A stretch of DNA of 64,000 nucleotides, taken from assembly GCA_964544395.1 (NCBI GenBank), contig CAZJAO010000001.1, forward strand, positions 1-64,000, written 5' to 3'. The translations under genes and the position numbers were made by a program. The notes beneath the pieces are model-generated. The model made no database searches, was not told where the DNA came from, and saw nothing but the letters and a program-made list of their open reading frames with translations. Positions 17,420 through 26,204 of the stretch are shown piece after piece. Each line of letters opens with the position of its first letter. Within the stretch, counting starts at the first letter, position 1. This DNA is from JAKLIN01 sp964544395 (GTDB taxonomy: Archaea > Nanobdellota > Nanobdellia > Pacearchaeales > GW2011-AR1).

Positions 17420-18510
17420 TGAAGAAAATATTACTAGTTTCAATCCTGCTTGCATTTGCATTAATCTCTCTTGTATCTGCAGATACTTCTAATGTAGTTA
17501 ATTATACAACAAACAGCAACCAGGGAATTGTCGTGACACAATTGAAATATTCCCCTTATCCTGCAAATCCAGGAGAATATATTGATTTGTGGGTGCAGGC
17601 ACAAGTTGTCGGAACGGTAACCCCCTCAAATGCAACATTCATTCTTAATGCTCAATACCCTTTTTCGTTGGACCCGTCTGATTCCGGAGTCCAAAGCTTC
17701 GGACAGTTGGGTTCAACCCCTATAGTTATGCACTTCAAAGTAAGAGTGGACCAAAATGCCGTGATTGGAGATAACCAACTAGAGCTTGACTACAGCTCAA
17801 GTGGATTGGGTTCTACATGGAGTGTCAAGATGTTGGACATACAAATAGCAAATGTCCAGACTAGTTTTGATATGGTACTCCAGGATTCAACAACCTCTGA
17901 AGTTTCGCTTGCAATAGCAAATACAGGGCAGAATACTGCTAATTCAATGATTGTCAAGATACCTGAACAAAAAGGCTTTTCAATAACAGGAACAAATGGT
18001 CAGATGGTTGGAAATCTGGACGCGGGAGATTATACGCTTGCAACATTTGAAGTAGTTAAAGAAGGAACCGTAGCAAAAAACTTAACCGTTGAAATCGATT
18101 ATACGGACAGTATCGGAGTGAGAAGGCAAGTCTTTGAAAATGTAACTTTCTTGTCCTCTTCCTCAACATCCAGCTATGCTTTTATGAATGGAACAACAGG
18201 AACAGCAATTATGGGGGGGAATGTAACAACTGGAACTAATCTTTCGCCGGGACAATTCCCCGGAGGAGCATATAGAAGAAGCGGCAATACTACTAGTTGG
18301 GTTGTTTATGTTGTAATAATTGGAGGAGTAATTGTTCTTCTCATAATAGGATCAATTATTTACAGAAAGAATTCAAAAAAAATTAAAGAGTATTTCAGAA
18401 AAAAGAAATATCAAAAAGATCAGACCAAAGCAAAGACAGAAATCAATAATTCTAAATCTCAACAGTTGCCTGACTGGATAAGGAAAGTAAAAGAAAGCGA
18501 AAAGAAGTAG
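17419..18510 (+). CDS. Secreted COG1361-like accessory protein with C-terminal anchor
   Basis: A 363-residue exoprotein. It has a signal peptide (residues 1-21, ending SLVSA), beta-rich S-layer/CARDB-like domains of the COG1361 kind (YPANPGEYIDLWVQAQ, LAIANTGQNTANSMIV), a Gly/Asn-rich linker and a membrane helix at about residues 290-312. A highly basic cytoplasmic tail follows. Lying between the ATPase and permease of an ABC cassette, it is probably an extracytoplasmic partner of the transporter. The protein at 23429 is a shorter relative. Confidence 0.75.
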   Translation: MKKILLVSILLAFALISLVSADTSNVVNYTTNSNQGIVVTQLKYSPYPANPGEYIDLWVQAQVVGTVTPSNATFILNAQYPFSLDPSDSGVQSFGQLGSTPIVMHFKVRVDQNAVIGDNQLELDYSSSGLGSTWSVKMLDIQIANVQTSFDMVLQDSTTSEVSLAIANTGQNTANSMIVKIPEQKGFSITGTNGQMVGNLDAGDYTLATFEVVKEGTVAKNLTVEIDYTDSIGVRRQVFENVTFLSSSSTSSYAFMNGTTGTAIMGGNVTTGTNLSPGQFPGGAYRRSGNTTSWVVYVVIIGGVIVLLIIGSIIYRKNSKKIKEYFRKKKYQKDQTKAKTEINNSKSQQLPDWIRKVKESEKK

Positions 18511-18520
18511 ATGGGGAGAT

Positions 18521-19798
18521 ATGAAAATAAAAAAATCGGTCCATCTCGCGTGGAATATTCTTATACACAGTAAAATCAGGAGTTGGCTCACGATTATCGG
18601 GATTATTATAGGCATAGCCTCTGTTGTGGCAATTCTGTCTATAAGTTCAGGAGCGGAAAAACAGTTATCCAGCAGTCTTGGGAAGCTAGGGGCAGATATA
18701 ATAACAATAACTCCGGGGGCATCAAGAGCAATAGGCGGAACAGGATTCCAGGGAGGAGGAAACATAGCTTTTGGAGGAGTAAGTCCTTCAACTACAACAA
18801 CAAAAAATCTGACATCAAAAGATCTTGACGCAATCAAATCTGTTTCTAACATAAAATATATCTTGGGAGAAATTTCAGATAGGGGAACAATGGGTTACTT
18901 AAGCAAAAGTTCTACTGTAAGTGTTACAGGAGTTGACTCGACAGTATGGAAAGAAATAACGACAGATACATTAAGCTCCGGAAGGTTCCTGACTACTTCA
19001 GACACTTACTCCATTGTAATAGGCAGTAATCTAGCAAACAGCGTATTCAGCGGCATTTCATTAAACTCAAAAGTAACAATAGAAGGAAAAGTTTTCAAAG
19101 TTGTAGGCATATTATCAAGTGGCAATTCAGTTTACATGCCAATAAACACTGCAAGGGAAGTCTTCAGTCCCGGCTCGGATAATTACGATTCTATTCAGGT
19201 AAAAATAACCGATGACAGCACTAATGCAACAAACAAGACAATTACGGAAATGACTAAGGTCCTTATGATGGAACGCGGAATCCTCCAGCAAAAAAATGTA
19301 GACTTCAGTATATCAAACCCCGCAGAGATTCAGTCAACTGTCTCTAGCACCCTAGACACAATTTCAATATTTCTTGGAGCAATAGCTGCTATTTCCCTTA
19401 TTGTCGGAGCAATAGGAATAGCAAATACAATGTTTACATCCGTCCTTGAGAAAACAAGGGAAATTGGCATCATGAAAGCGATTGGCGCAAAAAACAGAGA
19501 TGTCCTATCTATATTCTTAATAAATTCCGGAATGATTGGTATGGTGGGTGGAATTGGGGGGGCATTGCTTGGAGTTGTAGCCTCTGGCCTGATAAGCTCT
19601 CTCGCAACATCATCAAGCAGCACGACAACACAGGGAGCAGGAAATATGTTAGGCAGTCTGTTCACATCAACGTCCATAAATCCATGGTTACTTATTGGTG
19701 TTGTGGCCTTTTCTGTTTTAATTGGGATGGCTGCCGGAGCAATTCCTGCTTATAGAGCGTCGAAATTGAGTCCAATTGAAGCATTAAGATATGAATGA
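18521..19798 (+). CDS. MacB-like FtsX-family permease, cassette 1
   Basis: A 425-residue permease. The first helix follows RSWLTIIGIIIGIASVVAI. A large periplasm-type domain comes next (MacB_PCD), then three C-terminal helices with the FtsX core VLEKTREIGIMKAIGAK and a terminal PAYRASKLSPIEALRYE. This is the topology of MacB/LolCE transporters, which move or transmit force to substrates outside the membrane. It pairs with the ATPase at 16715. Confidence 0.92.
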   Translation: MKIKKSVHLAWNILIHSKIRSWLTIIGIIIGIASVVAILSISSGAEKQLSSSLGKLGADIITITPGASRAIGGTGFQGGGNIAFGGVSPSTTTTKNLTSKDLDAIKSVSNIKYILGEISDRGTMGYLSKSSTVSVTGVDSTVWKEITTDTLSSGRFLTTSDTYSIVIGSNLANSVFSGISLNSKVTIEGKVFKVVGILSSGNSVYMPINTAREVFSPGSDNYDSIQVKITDDSTNATNKTITEMTKVLMMERGILQQKNVDFSISNPAEIQSTVSSTLDTISIFLGAIAAISLIVGAIGIANTMFTSVLEKTREIGIMKAIGAKNRDVLSIFLINSGMIGMVGGIGGALLGVVASGLISSLATSSSSTTTQGAGNMLGSLFTSTSINPWLLIGVVAFSVLIGMAAGAIPAYRASKLSPIEALRYE

Positions 19799-19834
19799 TG
19801 AAGAATTTTTAAATGTAAAAGCATTTCCAATTCT

Positions 19835-20554
19835 ATGACTACCATAATAGAATTAAGGGATGTGTGGAAAATTTACAATGAGGGAGAAGAAAATCAGGTT
19901 ATAGCGTTAAATAATATCAATCTCCATGTTAAGAAGGGGGATTTTATTGCAATTATGGGTCCAAGTGGAAGTGGGAAGAGTACTGCAATGAATCTTGTCG
20001 GAAGCCTTGATATCCCCACAAGAGGAAAAATATTTCTTGACCAGCATAACATTTCACATTTGAGCGAATCTGACCTTGCTCAAGTTAGAGGCAGAAGAAT
20101 TGGATTTATCTTTCAGCAGTTCAATTTAATTCCAAATCTGACAGCAAAAGAAAATGTGATGCTCCCAATGATGTTTCAGGGTGTTGATGAGATAAAAAGA
20201 GAGCAAAAAGCAGAAACTCTGTTGAAAATGATTGAACTTGGAAACAGAATGGATCACTACCCATCTGAACTTTCGGGGGGGCAGCAGCAAAGAGTAGCAA
20301 TTGCAAGAGCCTTAGCAAATGACCCTGAAGTAATTCTTGCCGATGAACCCACAGGTAATCTCGATACCCACACAGGCCAGATTGTTATGAAATTCCTAAA
20401 TGAATTAAATGATAAAGGCAAGACAATAATTATCGTTACTCATGACCCAAATCTCGCAACAGAACATGCAAAAAAGATTTATTGGATTAAGGATGGACAA
20501 ATAGAGAAGGTTACTGAAAAGTTAAAAGGTAAATGGAAAACTCTCAAAAAGTAA
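19835..20554 (+). CDS. MacB/LolD-type ABC transporter ATPase, cassette 2
   Basis: A 239-residue close paralogue of the cassette 1 ATPase: Walker A GPSGSGKSTAMN, GFIFQQFNLIPNLTAKENV, signature LSGGQQQRVAIARA, Walker B VILADEPTGNLD. It has its own leaderless promoter (TTTTTAAATG about 25 nt before the ATG). It should energise the two permeases that follow. Confidence 0.93.
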   Translation: MTTIIELRDVWKIYNEGEENQVIALNNINLHVKKGDFIAIMGPSGSGKSTAMNLVGSLDIPTRGKIFLDQHNISHLSESDLAQVRGRRIGFIFQQFNLIPNLTAKENVMLPMMFQGVDEIKREQKAETLLKMIELGNRMDHYPSELSGGQQQRVAIARALANDPEVILADEPTGNLDTHTGQIVMKFLNELNDKGKTIIIVTHDPNLATEHAKKIYWIKDGQIEKVTEKLKGKWKTLKK

Positions 20555-20570
20555 ATCGGTTTTCTAAAAA

Positions 20571-21794
20571 ATGATAAAAGACTATTTTTCCCTAGCTTCA
20601 AACAATTTGAAAAAACGAGGTTTGCGAAGCTGGCTCACACTTCTCGGGATTTTGATTGGAGTAGCAGCGGTAGTCTCTCTTATCTCTTTGGGAAATGGAC
20701 TTAAAGATGCTGTAAACTCTCAGTTTAATGTAGGTTCAACCCAAGTCTTGACTGTGCAAGCAGGCGGTTTGAATAATCTCGGACCACCTGGAAGTGGGGC
20801 AGTAAATCCATTGCTACAGTCAGATACAGATGCAATAGGAAGATTAGGGGGGGTGGAAGTCGCGATTTCAAGGGATGTTCGGGGATTAAAAATAGATTTC
20901 AACAAGAAGGCAGTTTTTACCTATGGAATTTCAATTCCAGATAACCAAAGAGAGGCTAATTATGTATATCAATTTGCAGATGTGAAAACAATTTCTGGAA
21001 AACTAATCGGACAAGGTGACAGAAGCTCAGTTGTATTAGGAAACAATTTTATTGATGGTACAAAAAATGGATTTGACAAGGATATCAAAGTAGGCGATAT
21101 ACTGGTTATCAATGGAAAAAATTTCAAGGTACAGGGAATATTAGAAAAAAAAGGGAGCTTCATTTATGATAATGCCATATACATGAATGAAGTTGACATG
21201 AAGAATCTCCTTGGATATGGAAATGTAGTTGACGAAATAGCTGTAAAGGTTACAGATAAAAGCTTGATTAATCAGACTGCAACTGAGATTGAAAAGTTAA
21301 TGAGGCAAAGAAGAAACGTGAAAGTCGGGGAGGAAGATTTCACTGTTTCAACTCCTGCAGCATTGCTTTCTACGGTAAATTCCGTAATTAATGGTGTTCA
21401 GGTTTTCATAATAATAATCGCATCAATTTCTATTTTAGTTGGCGCAATTGGAATTTCAAATACGATGACAACTTCCGTGCTTGAGAGAAAAAGAGAAATC
21501 GGAATTATGAAAGCTATTGGAGCAAGAAATGAACAGATATTTTATCAATTCCTAATTGAATCAGGGCTTCTTGGACTCGCGGGAGGAATTATTGGAATCT
21601 TGCTCGGAAGCGGTCTCGGTTATCTCGGCACATTTGTGCTAAATACTTTCCTTGGAGCTTCAACACAGCCCCAAATTAATTTCCTTCTCCTATTCTCCGT
21701 TGCTACAGGCAGTTTTTTAATTGGGGTTATTTCGGGATTAGTTCCTGCAATTCATGCATCTAGAGAAAGTCCAGTGGAGGATATAAGAGGATGA
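20571..21794 (+). CDS. MacB-like FtsX-family permease, cassette 2a
   Basis: A 407-residue permease with N-terminal helix RSWLTLLGILIGVAAVVSL, an extracytoplasmic MacB_PCD domain, and the C-terminal FtsX helices with VLERKREIGIMKAIGAR. It ends HASRESPVEDIRG. Its stop overlaps the next permease start by ATGA, so the two probably form a heterodimer like LolC/LolE. Confidence 0.92.
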   Translation: MIKDYFSLASNNLKKRGLRSWLTLLGILIGVAAVVSLISLGNGLKDAVNSQFNVGSTQVLTVQAGGLNNLGPPGSGAVNPLLQSDTDAIGRLGGVEVAISRDVRGLKIDFNKKAVFTYGISIPDNQREANYVYQFADVKTISGKLIGQGDRSSVVLGNNFIDGTKNGFDKDIKVGDILVINGKNFKVQGILEKKGSFIYDNAIYMNEVDMKNLLGYGNVVDEIAVKVTDKSLINQTATEIEKLMRQRRNVKVGEEDFTVSTPAALLSTVNSVINGVQVFIIIIASISILVGAIGISNTMTTSVLERKREIGIMKAIGARNEQIFYQFLIESGLLGLAGGIIGILLGSGLGYLGTFVLNTFLGASTQPQINFLLLFSVATGSFLIGVISGLVPAIHASRESPVEDIRG

Positions 21795-22993
21795 AAAGCG
21801 AAACAATAAAATATTCACTTGAAGCATTGAAAAAAAGAAAGAGCCGAAGTTTGCTTACAATAATCTCTATCTTCGTTGGAATAGCAACAATATTCATATT
21901 CATAAGTTTTGGAATGGGACTTTATAATTACATAAATAATTTCATATCTGGAGGTTCAGCAAATAAAGTTTTAATTGAACCGAAAGGAATCGGAGCGCCG
22001 GGTTTGGATTCTTCATTTGCATTGACTTCAACAGATCTTACAGCCGTCGAAAGGACAGCGGGAGTCTATAGCGCAACAGGAATTTATTCCAAAGCCGCGC
22101 AGGTGGAATTCAAAAATAGTTTGAAATATGTTTTCATTATAGGATATGACCCGCAAAATCCGATGTTCATTCAGGTTCAGGGCGTAACAATAGATAAAGG
22201 GAGAGAATTACAAAAAGGGGAAAAAGGCGATGCTGTCCTTGGATATGATTATGAAATAGATAACAAAATCTTTCCTAAAGGGCTTAATATAAATGATGAT
22301 ATCTTAATCAACGGACAGAAAGTGAAGGTCATTGGATTTTACAGTGCTGTTGGAGACACGCAGGATGATACCCAAGTTTATGTAACGAATGATTACTTCA
22401 AGGTGCTCTATCCAAATTCAACAAGCTACAATACTTTAATCGCAACAGTCGACACAACAAATATTACGAATGTCGTCAATAATATTGACAAGAGTCTATT
22501 AAGGTCAAGAAATCTCCCTAAAGGGCAGGAAGATTTTACCGTAGCTTCATTCCAGGACTTGCTGAACAGTTATTCCTCTGCATTGAACATAGTTATCGGT
22601 TTCATAATTCTTATCGCGTTGATTTCTGTTTTTGTCTCTGCAATAAACACATCAAACACGATGATTACTTCTGTTCTTGAAAGAATAAAAGAAATAGGGG
22701 TTTTGAAATCTATCGGAGCAAGAAATTCGGAGATTTTGAGTATATTCTTGTTTGAATCGAGCATGTTGGGATTAATCGCGGGAATTGTAGGAGTTATTGT
22801 CGGATTTATCCTCACAGAAATTGCAGGAAAAGTATTGATAGTAGTAGGTTTGGGATTCCTCCAGCCAGGATATTCAATCTGGTTATTCCTTGGATGCATT
22901 TTGTTCGCAACAGTCACAGGTGCAATATCTGGAGTTCTGCCTGCTCTGAATGCATCCAGAATAAGCCCTGTAAGAGCTTTAAGGTATGAATAG
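21791..22993 (+). CDS. MacB-like FtsX-family permease, cassette 2b
   Basis: A 400-residue second permease of the cassette. It begins KSETIKYSLEALKKRKSRS, has the FtsX core VLERIKEIGVLKSIGAR and ends NASRISPVRALRYE. It is less like the cassette 1 permease than 2a is. Translational overlap with 2a supports a heterodimer driven by the ATPase at 19835. Confidence 0.92.
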   Translation: MKSETIKYSLEALKKRKSRSLLTIISIFVGIATIFIFISFGMGLYNYINNFISGGSANKVLIEPKGIGAPGLDSSFALTSTDLTAVERTAGVYSATGIYSKAAQVEFKNSLKYVFIIGYDPQNPMFIQVQGVTIDKGRELQKGEKGDAVLGYDYEIDNKIFPKGLNINDDILINGQKVKVIGFYSAVGDTQDDTQVYVTNDYFKVLYPNSTSYNTLIATVDTTNITNVVNNIDKSLLRSRNLPKGQEDFTVASFQDLLNSYSSALNIVIGFIILIALISVFVSAINTSNTMITSVLERIKEIGVLKSIGARNSEILSIFLFESSMLGLIAGIVGVIVGFILTEIAGKVLIVVGLGFLQPGYSIWLFLGCILFATVTGAISGVLPALNASRISPVRALRYE

Positions 22994-22997
22994 AATT

Positions 22998-23387
22998 CTA
23001 AGGAGAGCAATAGCAAGTCAATAAATCTTTATCACAAGAATAATATCCAAAGTTCATACTTCTCTTTCCACATGCTTCTTGGCATAGAATTGACTTAGCA
23101 TCTGAAATTCCACTTGCTTGACCATTTGCTTCAAGACTGGAACAAGTTAACATATTCTGAATATAAGGATTAATAGTTGGTATATTTGGGAGTCCCTGAG
23201 GATTGTTATATTCCTGCATCTGTGAGGGAATAATTGCTACATAATTCTGTTGGGTTACATTTGCTATAGTTGGCTTTACTACATTATTAATACTATCTCC
23301 AATACTCTTGAAAGTATTTGGAGAAACTAAAAATATGACAATAATACTACCTATAATCAAAAGTAATAACCCTGTGAAAAACTTCAT
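22998..23387 (-). CDS. Small membrane-anchored Cys-rich protein
   Basis: A 129-residue protein with an N-terminal signal/anchor helix (GLLLLIIGSIIVIFLVS). A Gln/Pro/Asn-rich stretch follows, then a C-terminal region of six cysteines (MLTCSSLEA, ILCQEACGKR, YYSCDKD, TCYCSP). The Cys pattern recalls the 16374 protein, suggesting a shared disulfide-stabilised extracellular fold. It is convergent with the permease operon and probably co-transcribed with the exoprotein upstream at 23429. Confidence 0.65.
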   Translation of the reverse strand: MKFFTGLLLLIIGSIIVIFLVSPNTFKSIGDSINNVVKPTIANVTQQNYVAIIPSQMQEYNNPQGLPNIPTINPYIQNMLTCSSLEANGQASGISDAKSILCQEACGKRSMNFGYYSCDKDLLTCYCSP

Positions 23388-23428
23388 ATAAAATTGAATG
23401 CTAAATTATTTAAAAAACTAACTACAAT

Positions 23429-24280
23429 TTATTCTCTCAATAACTTCTTTTTCTTATTCTTTTTATGTCGTCTGTAGAAAATGAATAGAACAACAGCAAT
23501 AACTAAGACAACAATTATGATTAATCCTGTGTAGCTTGGAGTGGGTTTTGGAAATTCAGTTGGATCAAAAGTAACAGTTTCATTAACGCTTCTTCTTGCT
23601 CCAGTAATATCATTATAAGCAATAGTCATCGCGATATTTGCTTTGTTTGGCAAAATATTAAAATCTGCAGTTGTAAAATCATTTGAAGACAATGAGCCAA
23701 CAATATTGGTATTAGGGCCTCTTATGATAACATTATTTTGATTTGGCAGAACCGTAACCGTTAAGGACTGAACATCATTTTTTCCTATATTCAAAATCTC
23801 TAGTGTAATATCATTTGTAGCATAATCGTAATTCTTTACAAATACTTGGAAATCCGATTTAATATTCTGAACTGAGAGGTTAAAGAAATTTGCCACGATA
23901 TTATTGTTTATTCCATTTGCTTTGTAATCAAATTCAATCGTGCTGTTTCCATCGACGGCATTTGGATCAATCCGCACATTATAAGGAATTGTTAAAAAAT
24001 TGTTATAATTTGTAGCATAAGAACCTCCAAGAATTGTAAATACAGAACTTGTTCCGGGGTCAAAAGATACTGGATATTGAGGAACAAGTTGGAAGGTTAT
24101 ATTGCCGCATGTCGGATCTTGAATTCCTGTTACTTGGAAGACTAATTTTACATAATCTCCTGGAACAGCAGGATAAGGGTCTTGATTAATTAATTGAGGA
24201 GTTAATTGACAAGTTGCGCTGATGAAATTTAGTGATAAAAATAATCCAAGTGCAATAATCAGTAGTAAACTCTTTTTCAT
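23429..24280 (-). CDS. Secreted COG1361-like protein with C-terminal anchor
   Basis: A 283-residue exoprotein. Signal peptide residues 1-22 end at the cysteine-containing ISATCQ. A beta-sandwich region shares motifs with the 17419 protein (NQDPYPAVPGDYVKLVFQV versus KYSPYPANPGEYIDLWVQA; LEILNIGKNDVQSLTV). A membrane helix near 250 and a Lys/Arg tail close the chain. It is likely the accessory subunit of cassette 2, encoded convergently. Confidence 0.75.
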   Translation of the reverse strand: MKKSLLLIIALGLFLSLNFISATCQLTPQLINQDPYPAVPGDYVKLVFQVTGIQDPTCGNITFQLVPQYPVSFDPGTSSVFTILGGSYATNYNNFLTIPYNVRIDPNAVDGNSTIEFDYKANGINNNIVANFFNLSVQNIKSDFQVFVKNYDYATNDITLEILNIGKNDVQSLTVTVLPNQNNVIIRGPNTNIVGSLSSNDFTTADFNILPNKANIAMTIAYNDITGARRSVNETVTFDPTEFPKPTPSYTGLIIIVVLVIAVVLFIFYRRHKKNKKKKLLRE

Positions 24281-24318
24281 AATTGGAAAAAGGAAAATAT
24301 AGTTTTAAATCTTTCTAA

Positions 24319-24339
24319 GCAGAACCCAAATGGTTCTGC
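24319..24339. repeat. Hairpin of element A type, copy 4
   Basis: GCAGAACC and GGTTCTGC form a perfect eight-base inverted repeat around CAAAT, followed by ACCTCCG. The stem matches the GAACC/GGTTC stem of the copies at 3870, 8921 and 36555. It lies upstream of the 23429 gene, outside any reading frame. Confidence 0.5.
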
Positions 24340-24418
24340 ACCTCCGAAAAAACAGAATCGTAGTTTCCCGCACCTCAGAAAATAGGATTTAAAAATTCCC
24401 ATATCTAAATTTTATATA

Positions 24419-24441
24419 CCCTATTACCGCAGGTAATAGGG
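24419..24441. promoter_or_regulatory. Perfect inverted repeat in the tRNA-Ser promoter
   Basis: CCCTATTACC and GGTAATAGGG form a ten-base perfect inverted repeat around GCA. It directly follows a TATA box (TTTTATATAC, 24410-24419), so it sits in the region between TATA and the expected start of the tRNA-Ser transcript. It may be an operator or part of the leader RNA. Confidence 0.5.
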
Positions 24442-24461
24442 TGAACGAATGTAATGAGTGA

Positions 24462-24543
24462 GCCCGGATGGCACAATGGTAATGCGCGAGTCTCGAAAAC
24501 TCGTTTCCGCAAGGATCTCCCAGTTCGATTCTGGGTCCGGGCG
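24462..24543 (+). tRNA. tRNA-Ser (CGA)
   Basis: An 82-nt class II tRNA. Acceptor arms are GCCCGGA/TCCGGGC with discriminator G. The anticodon stem is CGAGT/ACTCG with loop CTCGAAA (anticodon CGA). A long variable arm and the T arm TCCCAGTTCGATTCTGGG follow. CCA is not encoded. Confidence 0.95.
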
Positions 24544-24655
24544 TAGTAATTTAGTTTCTTTCTTGGAAGCCTATTTCTTTATTTTCTAAAGAAAGAAGTG
24601 GCAACTTAACACAGGTAAGATTTAAATAAATCAGAGCATATTAAGTTAAAAGAAG

Positions 24656-24886
24656 ATGATAATAAAGGTATATTCAACACCGACTTGTCCTTGGTGTATC
24701 AAAACAAAGGATTTTTTCAGAAGGAATAATGTTAAATTTGAAGACATAGATGTTTCTAGAGATGCACGAGCGGCGCATGAGATGGTAAAAAAGTCTGGAC
24801 AGATGGGCGTGCCGGTTATTGATGCAGGCGGAAAAATAATTATTGGTTTTGATGAAGATAAATTAAAGAAAACTATAGGCATATAA
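24656..24886 (+). CDS. Glutaredoxin/NrdH-like thiol-disulfide protein
   Basis: A 76-residue single-domain glutaredoxin fold with active site C11-P-W-C14, the cis-proline segment MGVPVIDAGG and a terminal GFDEDKLKK. Its stop overlaps the thioredoxin reductase start (TAATG), so the reductase probably reduces it, as NrdH-type redoxins are reduced by TrxR rather than glutathione. Confidence 0.92.
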   Translation: MIIKVYSTPTCPWCIKTKDFFRRNNVKFEDIDVSRDARAAHEMVKKSGQMGVPVIDAGGKIIIGFDEDKLKKTIGI

Positions 24887-25836
24887 TGTCTGAATATGAT
24901 TTTTTAGTTTTAGGCGCAGGTGGAACAGGTTTGGCCGCTGCAATGTATGCCGCTCGTCTTGGATTGAAAACCCTCATTCTTGGAGCCAGTCATGGTTCAG
25001 AGCTTCCAATAGGAGGAGTGATTACAACTACAGATATAGTTGAAAATTATCCAGGATTCGCGAAAATATCAGGAATGGAATTAACAAAAAAAATCGAGGA
25101 GCAAGCAAGAAGTTACAAATTAGTCACAATAAAAGAGGAGAAAGCCTTGGAAATCCAGAAAAACAAGAATCATTTCTATGTAAAAACAAATAAGGGAAAA
25201 TATAGTGCAAAAACAATCTTATTTGCAACAGGAACAAAATGGAAAAAATTAGAAGTCGCTGGTTCTGAGAAATTTGAAAGGAAAGGTGTTAACTACTGCG
25301 CATTATGTGATGGTCCACTATTTAGAAACAAAATAATTGCAGTTGTCGGAGGAAGCGATTCTGCAGTCAAAGAAGCTCTTGTTTTGTCAAGATACGCAAA
25401 GAAAGTCTTCTTGATTGCACGTCACGACATTCACCCCGAAACAATAAACCTTGAGAAATTGAAACAGGATAAAAAAATAGAAGTCCTGAAAAATACAAAC
25501 ATCAAGGAAATAAAAGGAGAGGAAGTTGTAAAAAGCATTTTGTTGGATAAACCATACAAGGGCAAAAAAGAGATGAAAATAGAAGGAATATTTGTTGCAA
25601 TAGGCCATATACCTTTATCAGATTTAGCAAAACCTCTCGCAGTAAAACTAAATGAAAGCGGAGAGATAAAAATAAATGATGAAACAACAGAGACAAATGT
25701 TAAAGGCATATTTGCAGCAGGTGATGTTACAGACAAAAAATTCAAGCAGTTAATAACGGGAGTTTCAGATGGATGCACAGCAGCTTATTATGCTTATGAG
25801 TATATAACCAAAAATAAGTTGTATGTTAGTTCATAG
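24886..25836 (+). CDS. trxB: Thioredoxin reductase-like flavoprotein
   Basis: A 316-residue low-molecular-weight TrxR. It has FAD motif GAGGTGLAAAMYAARLG, redox motif CALCDG (usually CATCDG) near residue 140, the second Rossmann motif GGSDSAVKEAL and the terminal GIFAAGDVTDKKFKQ. The HRRxxxR signature for the NADPH phosphate is absent; the matching place reads ARHDIHPET, so the donor may be NADH or something else. It is coupled to the glutaredoxin before it. Confidence 0.93.
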   Translation: MSEYDFLVLGAGGTGLAAAMYAARLGLKTLILGASHGSELPIGGVITTTDIVENYPGFAKISGMELTKKIEEQARSYKLVTIKEEKALEIQKNKNHFYVKTNKGKYSAKTILFATGTKWKKLEVAGSEKFERKGVNYCALCDGPLFRNKIIAVVGGSDSAVKEALVLSRYAKKVFLIARHDIHPETINLEKLKQDKKIEVLKNTNIKEIKGEEVVKSILLDKPYKGKKEMKIEGIFVAIGHIPLSDLAKPLAVKLNESGEIKINDETTETNVKGIFAAGDVTDKKFKQLITGVSDGCTAAYYAYEYITKNKLYVSS

Positions 25837-26152
25837 AAACAGGCTGAATATCGCCGTTACAATCTTTAAATGACCTAAAATTAGTCGGCATCATTGTTAT
25901 AGACTGCATTGGAACTCCTGCATCGTCTATTAGATAAATTTCCATTAGATTCTTATCTAAAAAACAACCAGGCTTAATATCAGAACCCACACATTTTTCT
26001 AAGTGAGTATGAGCTTCTTCTTGAATTTCATCAGAAATTCCCGTGGCAGCTAAAATACATAAGTCTCTAACTCTTTCATAAAAATCTCTATCCTTTTGGA
26101 GTCTCTGTCTTAGCTGATAGGAATATTCCTGGCTGTCTTCTGCAGTTTTCAT
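25826..26152 (-). CDS. Hypothetical protein, 108 aa
   Basis: No family is recognised. The first 60 residues are helical and charged (QLRQRLQKDRDFYERVRDL, EIQEEAHTHLEKCV). The C-terminal part is beta-like (LMEIYLIDDAGVPMQSITM). Three cysteines occur at intervals and could bind metal. It overlaps the end of trxB by 11 nt in convergent orientation. Confidence 0.6.
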   Translation of the reverse strand: MKTAEDSQEYSYQLRQRLQKDRDFYERVRDLCILAATGISDEIQEEAHTHLEKCVGSDIKPGCFLDKNLMEIYLIDDAGVPMQSITMMPTNFRSFKDCNGDIQPVSMN

Positions 26153-26204
26153 AAAAAAACTTAAATTTGAACATTTTTATTGTTTTGTATATTTCAGAAT
26201 AAGA

